A DNA stretch of 5,946 nt from Acidobacteriota bacterium (GTDB lineage Bacteria > Acidobacteriota > Thermoanaerobaculia > Multivoradales > JAHZIX01), in assembly GCA_020439725.1 (NCBI GenBank), contig JAGQSE010000188.1:2235-8180 (forward strand), read 5' to 3'. Below are positions 1-5,946 of the stretch, piece by piece. The first letter of the stretch is position 1. The number at the start of each line of letters is the position of its first letter. Below the pieces are notes generated by a model. It did not search any database, was not told the DNA's origin, and worked only from the letters and a program-made list of their open reading frames with translations. The position numbers and the translations under genes were made by a program.

Positions 1-1581
1 GTCGGCGTCAACATCCCGATCCGCACGGTGCTGTTCACCAAGCTGTGCAAGTACGACGGCACCCGCACCAAGATCCTGTCGGTGCGCGAGTTCAAGCAGA
101 TCGCCGGCCGCGCCGGCCGCAAGGGGTTCGACGATCATGGCAGCGTCGTCGCCCAGGCCCCCGAGCACGTCATCGACAATCTGCGCGCCAAGCAGAAGGC
201 GGACGCCGCGGGCAAGCGTAAGTACACCAAGAAGCAACCGCCGCCTCGTGGCTACGTGCACTGGGACGAAGAGACCTTCGAGCGGCTCATCGAGCGGCCA
301 CCGGAAACCCTCCGCTCGCGCTTCCGCATCACGCACGGCATGGTCCTGTCGCTGCTCCAACAGGACGCCGACCGCGACAACCTGGCGGACAACTTCACCT
401 CGCTGCGCCAGCTCATCCGGCGCTGTCACGAGGACGACGGCACCAAGCAGCGGCTCTTCACCGAGGCGGCGCAGCTGGTGCGATCGCTCTATCGCGCCGG
501 CGTCATCAAGATGGTCAAGGACACGCGCACCGACTATCGCTGGGTGGTGACCAACGAAGACCTGCAATGGGATTTCTCGCTCTTCCACACGCTCGCCCTC
601 TATCTGGTCGAGGTGCTTGCGGTCCTCGAACGCGAAGAGCCCGAGTACGCCCTCGACGTCCTGAGCGTGGTCGAGGCGATCCTCGAGAACCCGATGGTGA
701 TCCTGCGCCAGCAGACCGACCGGTTGCGCGGCGACTTGCTGGCCCAGCTCAAGGCCGAGGGCGTCGACTACGAGGAGCGGATCGAGAGGATCCAGGAGGT
801 CCACTACCCGAAGCCCATCGCCGACTTCCTCTACTCCACCTTCGAGCTGTTCAAGCAGGCCCACCCCTGGGTGCGCGGCGCCGAGGTCGAGCCCAAGTCC
901 ATCGGTCGCGAGCTCTTCGAGCACTACATGAGCTTTGGCACCTTCATTCGCCGCTACGGCCTCCAGCGCAGCGAGGGCGTCGTGCTGCGCTACCTGAGCC
1001 AGGTCTACAAGACGCTGGCGCAAAGCGTCCCCGAGATCGTCAAGGACGACGTCGTCTACGACATGGAGGCGTTCTTCCGCACCATGCTCGAGCGCGTCGA
1101 CAACAGCCTGCTCGAGGAGTGGGAGAGCCTGATCCACCCGGAGCTCCAGGTGCAGCGCGCCGAGGAGCGCGAGGAGAGCCAGAGGAAGCTCCGCTACTAC
1201 GAGCTGCTCCACGACCCCAGGGCCTTCGCCGCCCGCGTCCGCGCCGAGATGCACCAGCTGGTGCGCGAGCTCGCCCAGACCAATTGGGAGGAAGCCTCGC
1301 TGTGCATCCACCAGGTCGACGACGACCCGTGGACGCCCGAACGGTTCGAGGAGACGCTGGCGCCTTATTTCGCCGAGTACGGCGAGATCGTCTTCACCCC
1401 CGAAGCCCGCCAGGCCCACCTGACCCGCATCGCCAAGTCCGGTGACCGCCGCTGGGACGTCACCCAGGTTCTCCTCGACCCCGAGGGGGACAACCTGTGG
1501 CACATCGCCGCCAGCGTCGACCTCAGCGATCCGTCCTGCCTCGAAGGCCCCTTGCTCGAGCTCCAGCGGATCGGGGTCTGA
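1..1581 (+). CDS. Ski2-like superfamily II helicase with DUF3516 region, C-terminal part (5' truncated by window)
   Basis: The reading frame is open from base 1 and ends at TGA 1579-1581, giving 526 visible residues. The real start lies upstream; the GTG at 28 is an internal valine codon. Residues 2-6 (GVNIP) match helicase motif V and residues 33-40 (QIAGRAGR), followed by KGFDDHG, match motif VI with its arginine finger, as in Ski2/Mtr4/HelY-type RNA helicases. Motifs I, II (DExH) and III must lie before the window. From about residue 60 to the end the protein is a long, charged, mostly helical segment that fits DUF3516, a domain of unknown function found behind helicase cores in bacteria. 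Its last 85 or so residues have the W-V-Q-LLDP-GDNLW-IAASVDL pattern I associate with the end of this family, so the 3' end looks intact. The family is presumed to unwind RNA or DNA using ATP; the substrate is unknown. Alternative: another Ski2-like subgroup, less likely. Confidence 0.87.
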   Translation, partial: VGVNIPIRTVLFTKLCKYDGTRTKILSVREFKQIAGRAGRKGFDDHGSVVAQAPEHVIDNLRAKQKADAAGKRKYTKKQPPPRGYVHWDEETFERLIERPPETLRSRFRITHGMVLSLLQQDADRDNLADNFTSLRQLIRRCHEDDGTKQRLFTEAAQLVRSLYRAGVIKMVKDTRTDYRWVVTNEDLQWDFSLFHTLALYLVEVLAVLEREEPEYALDVLSVVEAILENPMVILRQQTDRLRGDLLAQLKAEGVDYEERIERIQEVHYPKPIADFLYSTFELFKQAHPWVRGAEVEPKSIGRELFEHYMSFGTFIRRYGLQRSEGVVLRYLSQVYKTLAQSVPEIVKDDVVYDMEAFFRTMLERVDNSLLEEWESLIHPELQVQRAEEREESQRKLRYYELLHDPRAFAARVRAEMHQLVRELAQTNWEEASLCIHQVDDDPWTPERFEETLAPYFAEYGEIVFTPEARQAHLTRIAKSGDRRWDVTQVLLDPEGDNLWHIAASVDLSDPSCLEGPLLELQRIGV

Positions 1582-1605
1582 GTCCCAAGAGCTCCAAGAA
1601 GCCCC

Positions 1606-1647
1606 AAAAAGCCGACGGCCGGGCCCTCGTGGACCCGGCCGTCGGTT
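1606..1647. terminator. Rho-independent terminator in the convergent gap, probably bidirectional
   Basis: A perfect 12-bp inverted repeat (CCGACGGCCGGG at 1612-1623, CCCGGCCGTCGG at 1634-1645) encloses a 10-base loop. The A-run at 1606-1610 becomes a U-run right after the stem when read on the - strand, so it is a good terminator for the protease gene, whose stop is 36 bases before it. Read on the + strand, the stem is followed only by TTCGTT, so termination of the helicase gene, which ends 30 bases upstream, is plausible but weaker. Confidence 0.8.
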
Positions 1648-1655
1648 CGTTGGCA

Positions 1656-1671
1656 CGCCGCCGGGGCGGCG
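1656..1671. other. Second small GC-rich hairpin between the convergent genes
   Basis: CGCCGC (1656-1661) and GCGGCG (1666-1671) form a 6-bp stem with a CGGG loop. It sits between the main terminator hairpin and the protease stop codon. There is no T-run on either side, so it is not a terminator by itself. In DNA this GC-rich such structures arise by chance, and it may have no role. Confidence 0.3.
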
Positions 1672-1681
1672 CGGTCAGCGC

Positions 1682-4600
1682 TTACTGGTAGGTGACCACC
1701 AGCTGCGGGCGATCGGCGGTACCGGAGTCACCGCTGTAATAGCCCATGTAGTCGTTCCCGCCGTCGTCGTTGTCGTCGGTCGAGAAGTAGATCCGCATCT
1801 GGGTGACGCCGGTCTTGTCGATGGCCGAGAGGCCGGCACCGTTGAGCGAGCCTTCGGAGAAGGTCCCGTTGCTCGTCGGGTTGCTCATGGTCGCCGACTG
1901 GCTGACCGTGGCCGCCGCCTGGAAGTCACCGTTGGCCAGGGCGACGTTGCCGCCGAAGCCGCCGGTCTGGACGTCGACGAAGCAGCTGCCGAGGATGTTG
2001 AAGGGGTTGGTGCCGGTGACCCGACCCCGCTTGAGGCGGAGCGTCGCCGACAGGATGGTCGCACCGTCGGGGATCGACGAGGTGTCGAAGGAGACGATGG
2101 TCTTGTATTGGCGATCGCCGGTGCTGTCACCGACCCGCAGGGCACGGTTGCCGCTGTTGGTCGAGTTGTTCGAGCCGCCGGCGTTGCTGGTCTCGTTCGA
2201 TTCCCGAATCCAGCCGTCCTGGCTGCCGGTCGAGAGGATCGTGATCGTCGTCGGTCCCGTGACCGGATCGATGGTCACCGTGATCGAGTCCGAGCCCGGC
2301 AGGCCACCGGAGTCGGTGACCGAGGCGGTGATGGTGTGGCTTCCCACCGACAGACCGGAGGTCGAGAACGACGCGCCGCTGCCGATGGGGCCGTCGAGGC
2401 TCGAGGCCCACGACAGCGAGCCCGAGATGTTGCCGTCCTCGGCGTCGGTGGCGGTCCCGGCGAAGCTCACCGAGGCGCCCTGGGTGAAGGTCGAGCCGTT
2501 GGCCGGCGAGGTGATCGACACCACCGGAGCGGTGTTGCCACCGGGGCCGCAGGGTGACTCACCGGTCACCACGACGTCGTCGACGAACCAGCCGGTGAAG
2601 GTGTTCGACACGCTGTCCACCGAGTTGAAGCGGAAGCGCAGCTGGATCGACTGGCCGGCGAAGCTGGCCAGCGAGATCGAGCCGCTGCTGGTCCACGCCG
2701 CGGTGGAGGCGTTGGACGAGTCCATCGACCACACCGTGGTCCAGGTGGCGCCGCCGTTGCCCGAGACCGCGACCTCGGTCTGGTCGTAGGAGCCCGAGAA
2801 GGACTCGACGACACGGTAGTAGTCGAAGCTCAGCGTGGAGGCCGAGGTGATGCCGATGATCGTCGGTGAGACGAGGTCGCCGGTGACGGTGCCACCGGTG
2901 CTGTAGTCGCAGGTCGAGTCCTGGCCGAAGTAGAAGGCGTTGACCGGCGACGAGTAGCCCGGCGAGGCGCAGCTCGAGTTCGAGGTCAGGTGCCACAGAC
3001 CGCTCGAGGTCCAGGCGCCGGCTCCGCCTTCGAAGTCGTCGTCGAGACCCGCGGCGCTACCGTTGTCGACCGTGACGGTGACCGAGTCCGAGTCGCTGCC
3101 GCAGGCGGCGGTGGTGGCGGTCACGGTGTAGACCGTGGTGGTGGTGGGCGCGACGGTGATCTGCGCCGTGGTCTGGCCGCCCGGCGACCAGCTGTAGGTG
3201 TTGTTGGGCTGCGCCGGGGTCCCGACCTGGACCGAATCACCGAGACAGATCAGCTGGTCCGGACCGGCGTCGGCCACCGGGAACGGCGTGCACTGGCACT
3301 CCGGCGGTACCGAGAAGCCGTTGGTGGCGCTCGTGCTGTTCGAGCCGCCGGTGCTGGCGTCGGTGCCCAGACCGTAGGCCGCGAAGGCCTCCCACAGGGG
3401 GCAGACGTCGACACCGCCGTAGTTGTCCACGGCAGCCTGGATGATGCCGTCGCGGGCGTCGAGGAAGGTCGGCGAGCAGGCGGTGTTCTTGAGGCCCTCG
3501 TTGACGTAGAGCATCATCCGCTGATTGCCCGCGCCGCCGGCGGCGTTGTAGATGTCCGAGCTGAAGCCGTGGAGGTCGACCAGGGCCCAGTAGGCCTCCC
3601 AGACTCCCTGCGCCCACACCGCGCCGACGCCGTGGGGAACCGAGACGCCGGTGGAGATGGTCGAGTAGGTCCAGGTGTTGATCGACGGATCGGTGCTGTA
3701 GCGCTGGGTTCGGATGCCCGGTCCGGTGGTCGGCTGGTCGAGGGCGTAGGTGCCGATGCCACGACCGTCGGTGCCGGCATCGCCGACCTCCGCGGTGTAG
3801 GCGAGGGACAACCAGTCGCTCCAGCCCTCACCGGGCTGCTGGGTGTTGCTCAAGCAGCTGGTGTTCGACGGGCCGCCCACCTGGCGGTTCGAGATGCCAT
3901 GGCCGTACTCGTGGATGATGATCCCCGAATCCAGGTCACCGTCCTTGTCCGGCGTCGGCGCGGTCCAGATGTACATCTGCATGCGCGGCCGCGAGCCGTC
4001 CGGCGGCGTCGCGAAGTTGGCGTTGTTGCTGCCGGAGCCGTCCTGGGCCTCGGCCTGGACGTAGTCGGCGCCCGAGCCACCGAGACCATAGTTGTTCTGC
4101 TGGAAGTTGCCGCCGGCCTCGTCGAAGCCATACTGGTACTGGACGTCGTGGACGATGTTGTTCCAGTAGAAGAGGTTCGCCACCGCCGCCGGGATGTACT
4201 GGTTGGGCGCCAGCGTCAGGTTGATGGCGAAGTCGCAGTTGAGCGAGGCGCCGCAATCGGGCTCGGAAGCCGGGGGCGCGTTGTTGTTGTCGATGTCGTC
4301 GTAGGCGTGGGCGTTGTTGCCGCGGTGGATGGTGAACTCGGCACCGGCCACGCCGTTGGTGTCATGCCAGCCAAAGGGCGAGGCGGTGGGATCGGCGGGA
4401 CCCACCAGGAGGCTCCGACCGTCCGCCGGTGGCACCGGCGTCACGTGGTTGGGGCTCTCCGCCGGCAGCGGGTAGACACGATAGGAGTCGTCGGCGACCC
4501 AGTCGAAGCGGGTCCAGACCCGGCCGTCCTGGGCGTCGACGGTGAAGTCGTAGGCGTGCTGGTCGTCGAGGGTCCAGATCTGGAAGTTCCACACCAGCCG

Positions 4601-5365
4601 CACCTCGGCACCGTGGATCGGCAGCAGCATCAGCTGCGCGACGATGGGGCGCTCCGAAAGCCCGTCCGCCGACAGCTCGGTCACCTGGGTGGCACCGCCC
4701 GCCGTGCGCACGCGACCCGGTCCGCCGCTGTTGGGCAGGCCCAGGTGCTTCGCCGCCGCGGCCACGGCCTCGCCCGCGCTGTACTTGGGGCTGGTGGTGT
4801 TGACCACCTCGGCGAGATAGGGAACGAAGGCGTTGTTGACGCTCATCAGCCGCCCGTCGCGGTTGACGTGGAACTGCAGCTGACCGTTGTAGACCGGGAT
4901 GCCGCCAAGCTCCTGACGCAGATAGAGATGGCTCGCCCCGGTGACCTTGGAGAAGACCGAGTCGGTGACCTCGTACTCGTTGAGGTCGGCCTCGGCGAGA
5001 CCGAAGAGGTCGAGGTGAGCTTCGACGAAGCCCATGCCGATGGCGAGAGGCGTGGCCTCGGCGTCACCCTCGGTGAGATAGCCGGTGCGGTTGGACACCG
5101 TCGAGGCGGCTCCCGTCGTGGGATCGATGCGCACCTCGAGGTTGGGGATCCGCGCCCGGAGGTCGTCCAAGGCGGCCTCCTGGCTCGGTGAAGGGATCAG
5201 CTCGACGGCGCGTACGGCCGCTTCCCGAGCGTCGAAGTTTCGCTGCTGGGCAAGCGCCGACGAGGGCGTCGCCAGCAGGGCGACGAGCAGGGTCAGGGCG
5301 ACCAGCGCCGTCGCGGAAAGACCGCTCCGACGACCAGCACCGCGGGGGGTGGGTGGCTGCGTCAT
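1682..5365 (-). CDS. Secreted M36 (fungalysin-type) zinc metalloprotease with PKD-like, MAM-like, Ig-like and DNRLRE-like C-terminal modules
   Basis: This is a complete 1227-residue preproenzyme that should degrade extracellular proteins. The signal peptide has RR at 12-13, a hydrophobic core at about 17-33 and likely cleavage after ALA (37-39). Residues about 75-185 look like an FTP propeptide and about 190-290 like PepSY, both inhibitory/chaperone segments in this family. The M36 catalytic domain spans about 300-690. HEYGH at 485-489 gives zinc ligands H485 and H489 and catalytic E486, and EGWSD at 513-517 gives the third ligand E513. Family signatures HDVQYQYGFDEAGGNFQ (406-422) and PHGVGAVWA (577-585) are present. 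C-terminal modules follow: PKD/Ig-like (about 695-767), MAM or immune-inhibitor-like jelly roll (about 775-935), Ig-like (about 945-1032) and DNRLRE-like (about 1040-1227). I see no LPXTG, GPI-like or T9SS tag. There are 13 cysteines, some probably paired (C371/C377). ATG 5365 is chosen for its strong Shine-Dalgarno and immediate signal peptide. Confidence 0.93.
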   Translation of the reverse strand: MTQPPTPRGAGRRSGLSATALVALTLLVALLATPSSALAQQRNFDAREAAVRAVELIPSPSQEAALDDLRARIPNLEVRIDPTTGAASTVSNRTGYLTEGDAEATPLAIGMGFVEAHLDLFGLAEADLNEYEVTDSVFSKVTGASHLYLRQELGGIPVYNGQLQFHVNRDGRLMSVNNAFVPYLAEVVNTTSPKYSAGEAVAAAAKHLGLPNSGGPGRVRTAGGATQVTELSADGLSERPIVAQLMLLPIHGAEVRLVWNFQIWTLDDQHAYDFTVDAQDGRVWTRFDWVADDSYRVYPLPAESPNHVTPVPPADGRSLLVGPADPTASPFGWHDTNGVAGAEFTIHRGNNAHAYDDIDNNNAPPASEPDCGASLNCDFAINLTLAPNQYIPAAVANLFYWNNIVHDVQYQYGFDEAGGNFQQNNYGLGGSGADYVQAEAQDGSGSNNANFATPPDGSRPRMQMYIWTAPTPDKDGDLDSGIIIHEYGHGISNRQVGGPSNTSCLSNTQQPGEGWSDWLSLAYTAEVGDAGTDGRGIGTYALDQPTTGPGIRTQRYSTDPSINTWTYSTISTGVSVPHGVGAVWAQGVWEAYWALVDLHGFSSDIYNAAGGAGNQRMMLYVNEGLKNTACSPTFLDARDGIIQAAVDNYGGVDVCPLWEAFAAYGLGTDASTGGSNSTSATNGFSVPPECQCTPFPVADAGPDQLICLGDSVQVGTPAQPNNTYSWSPGGQTTAQITVAPTTTTVYTVTATTAACGSDSDSVTVTVDNGSAAGLDDDFEGGAGAWTSSGLWHLTSNSSCASPGYSSPVNAFYFGQDSTCDYSTGGTVTGDLVSPTIIGITSASTLSFDYYRVVESFSGSYDQTEVAVSGNGGATWTTVWSMDSSNASTAAWTSSGSISLASFAGQSIQLRFRFNSVDSVSNTFTGWFVDDVVVTGESPCGPGGNTAPVVSITSPANGSTFTQGASVSFAGTATDAEDGNISGSLSWASSLDGPIGSGASFSTSGLSVGSHTITASVTDSGGLPGSDSITVTIDPVTGPTTITILSTGSQDGWIRESNETSNAGGSNNSTNSGNRALRVGDSTGDRQYKTIVSFDTSSIPDGATILSATLRLKRGRVTGTNPFNILGSCFVDVQTGGFGGNVALANGDFQAAATVSQSATMSNPTSNGTFSEGSLNGAGLSAIDKTGVTQMRIYFSTDDNDDGGNDYMGYYSGDSGTADRPQLVVTYQ

Positions 5366-5374
5366 TCTCCGTCT

Positions 5375-5380
5375 CCTCCT
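5375..5380 (-). promoter_or_regulatory. Shine-Dalgarno site of the M36 protease gene
   Basis: On the - strand AGGAGG (5380-5375) lies nine bases before the ATG at 5365-5363. This is a near-consensus ribosome binding site at good spacing, and it fixes the start codon just ahead of the signal peptide. Confidence 0.85.
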
Positions 5381-5395
5381 ACAAGGGAGAGTTGC

Positions 5396-5411
5396 GGGTT
5401 TGCCGGAACCC
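5396..5411 (-). other. Small hairpin in the protease leader
   Basis: GGGTT (5396-5400) and AACCC (5407-5411) form a 5-bp stem with a 6-base loop. It lies about 15 bases upstream of the Shine-Dalgarno site. It could lie in the mRNA leader, but it is short, and no riboswitch or operator that I know matches it. Confidence 0.25.
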
Positions 5412-5483
5412 TAAACATCGGCGAAAGGCAAAGCATCCGCAGCAGGGCCGGCAGCGAATTGTGAGGGACCCCGATCCAGGGCG

Positions 5484-5511
5484 ATTTAAGTGCTGCGAAG
5501 CTTAGCAGAAA
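5484..5511 (-). promoter_or_regulatory. Weak sigma70-like promoter candidate for the protease gene
   Basis: On the - strand TTTCTG (5511-5506) and TTAAAT (5489-5484) are separated by 16 bases. The -10 element matches four of six consensus positions; the -35 element is poor. The site is one of the few A/T-rich patches in a GC-rich gap and would leave a leader of roughly 110 bases. The evidence is positional and weak; an alternative sigma factor or another site is quite possible. Confidence 0.2.
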
Positions 5512-5512
5512 C

Positions 5513-5553
5513 CGACGGCACCGGTCACCCGCCTCACCGGCCGCGCACCGTCG
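5513..5553 (-). terminator. Terminator-like nested hairpin downstream of the histidine kinase gene
   Basis: An outer inverted repeat CGACGG (5513-5518) / CCGTCG (5548-5553) encloses an inner one, CCGGT (5521-5525) / ACCGG (5536-5540), with a 10-base loop. On the - strand it begins 16 bases after the kinase stop and is followed by GTTTCTG, a poor U-run. It could attenuate or end kinase transcription before the protease gene. The internal loop and weak U-run make this uncertain. Confidence 0.4.
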
Positions 5554-5569
5554 AGAGGTCCGGCGAACC

Positions 5570-5946
5570 TCACTCGGCTGCGAGAGGCAGCGGCAGGACG
5601 AAACGGAGGCGACGATCGGGGGTGAGCTCCACCCCCAGCTCGAGCCCCAGAAGATCGGCCGAGCTCTTGACGAGGGTGAGACCGAGACCGACGTGCTGGC
5701 CGCCGGTGCGAGCCTGGTCCTTGCGCCAGAAACGCTCGAAAAGATGCGGCAGGTCAGCGTCTTCGAGGTCCGGTGCCGGGTTGGCTATGGCAACCACCAC
5801 CTCGCCGTCGGAGCGCCCGATGCGCGTCTCGACGACGGCGCCCGGCGGGCTGTAGGCGACCGCGTTAGACACCAGATTGGTGAGTATCAACTCGAGCTTG
5901 CCGCGATCGCTCTCGACGACGAAGCGCCCCCGACCTTCGCGGGCGA
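5570..5946 (-). CDS. Sensor histidine kinase, C-terminal ATP-binding domain (5' end outside window)
   Basis: The frame is open from the window edge and ends at TGA (5572-5570), showing 124 residues of a HATPase_c domain. The TTG at 5890 lies inside the conserved N-box helix, so it is not the start. The N box is clear: NLVSNAVAYSPPG, with N23 and the expected magnesium-binding N27. An F box (LFERFWRKD, F69 and F72) and a G2 box (GLGL at 86-89) follow, then the final helix and strands ending in PLPLAAE. The G1 box, normally DxGxG, reads ANPAP (54-58), lacking the Asp that contacts adenine and the glycines. The dimerisation/His-phosphorylation domain and any sensor domain lie beyond the window. 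It should act at the membrane or in the cytoplasm as half of a two-component system; no response regulator is visible here. Its signal cannot be told. Confidence 0.88.
   Translation of the reverse strand, partial: AREGRGRFVVESDRGKLELILTNLVSNAVAYSPPGAVVETRIGRSDGEVVVAIANPAPDLEDADLPHLFERFWRKDQARTGGQHVGLGLTLVKSSADLLGLELGVELTPDRRLRFVLPLPLAAE

Noticed and set aside
28..30. GTG as a possible start of the helicase gene
   Set aside because: The frame is open back to base 1 and the codons before it encode helicase motif V (GVNIP), so the true start is upstream of the window.
567..1445. A 292-codon + strand frame inside the helicase gene
   Set aside because: It is an arginine/proline-rich out-of-frame shadow of the DUF3516 region.
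1442..2557. A 371-codon + strand open frame that overlaps the helicase end and runs across the terminator into the protease tail
   Set aside because: It crosses a strong terminator hairpin, has a low-complexity R/G/V/A composition, and is antisense to the well-supported DNRLRE-like and Ig-like modules.
1803..2789. A 328-codon + strand open frame antisense to the protease C-terminus
   Set aside because: No domain pattern is visible, and it is fully covered by a coherent coding frame on the other strand.
2990..5191. A 733-codon open frame on the + strand opposite the protease gene
   Set aside because: The translation is R/G/V/D-rich with no recognisable domain, typical of antisense frames in GC-rich genes with strong third-position G/C bias. 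The opposite strand encodes a clear M36 protease with a signal peptide and Shine-Dalgarno site.
5085..5414. A 109-codon + strand frame opposite the protease start and leader
   Set aside because: It is antisense to the signal peptide region and has no recognisable protein features.
1612..5518. The CCGACGG sequence occurs in both intergenic hairpins (1612-1618 and 5512-5518)
   Set aside because: Seven GC-rich bases shared by two stems is expected by chance at this base composition; the rest of the stems differ.
5888..5890. TTG as a possible start of a small 106-residue protein
   Set aside because: The frame stays open to the window edge, and the upstream codons complete the N-box helix of a histidine kinase.

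Overview
The window reads as ordinary chromosomal DNA from a high-GC, Gram-negative-type free-living bacterium. Codon third positions are almost all G or C. It encodes a large secreted protease built from Ig/PKD-like, MAM-like and DNRLRE-like modules. That style is common in Acidobacteriota (for example Thermoanaerobaculia-type lineages) and Myxococcota, but assignment to a phylum is inference from protein style only. There are no transposases, integrases, CRISPR repeats, tRNAs or rRNAs.

Layout. (1) Bases 1-1581, + strand: the C-terminal 526 residues of a Ski2-like superfamily II helicase carrying the DUF3516 region; its N-terminal half lies before the window. (2) Bases 1582-1681: a convergent intergenic gap with a strong GC-rich hairpin that probably terminates transcription, best for the - strand. 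(3) Bases 1682-5365, - strand: a complete 1227-residue secreted M36 (fungalysin-type) zinc metalloprotease with signal peptide, FTP/PepSY-like propeptide, catalytic domain with intact zinc site, and four C-terminal accessory modules. A strong Shine-Dalgarno sequence precedes it. (4) Bases 5366-5569: a leader/intergenic region with a terminator-like structure near the upstream gene and a weak promoter candidate. (5) Bases 5570-5946, - strand: the C-terminal ATP-binding domain of a sensor histidine kinase, cut by the window end.

The three genes show no obvious shared pathway. The helicase is convergent with the other two. The kinase and protease are on the same strand but separated by about 200 bases with a possible terminator, so they are probably separate transcription units. 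I did not find a convincing new multi-gene system. The points most worth a second look are the modular C-terminus of the protease, the degenerate G1 box of the kinase, and the uncharacterised DUF3516 part of the helicase.
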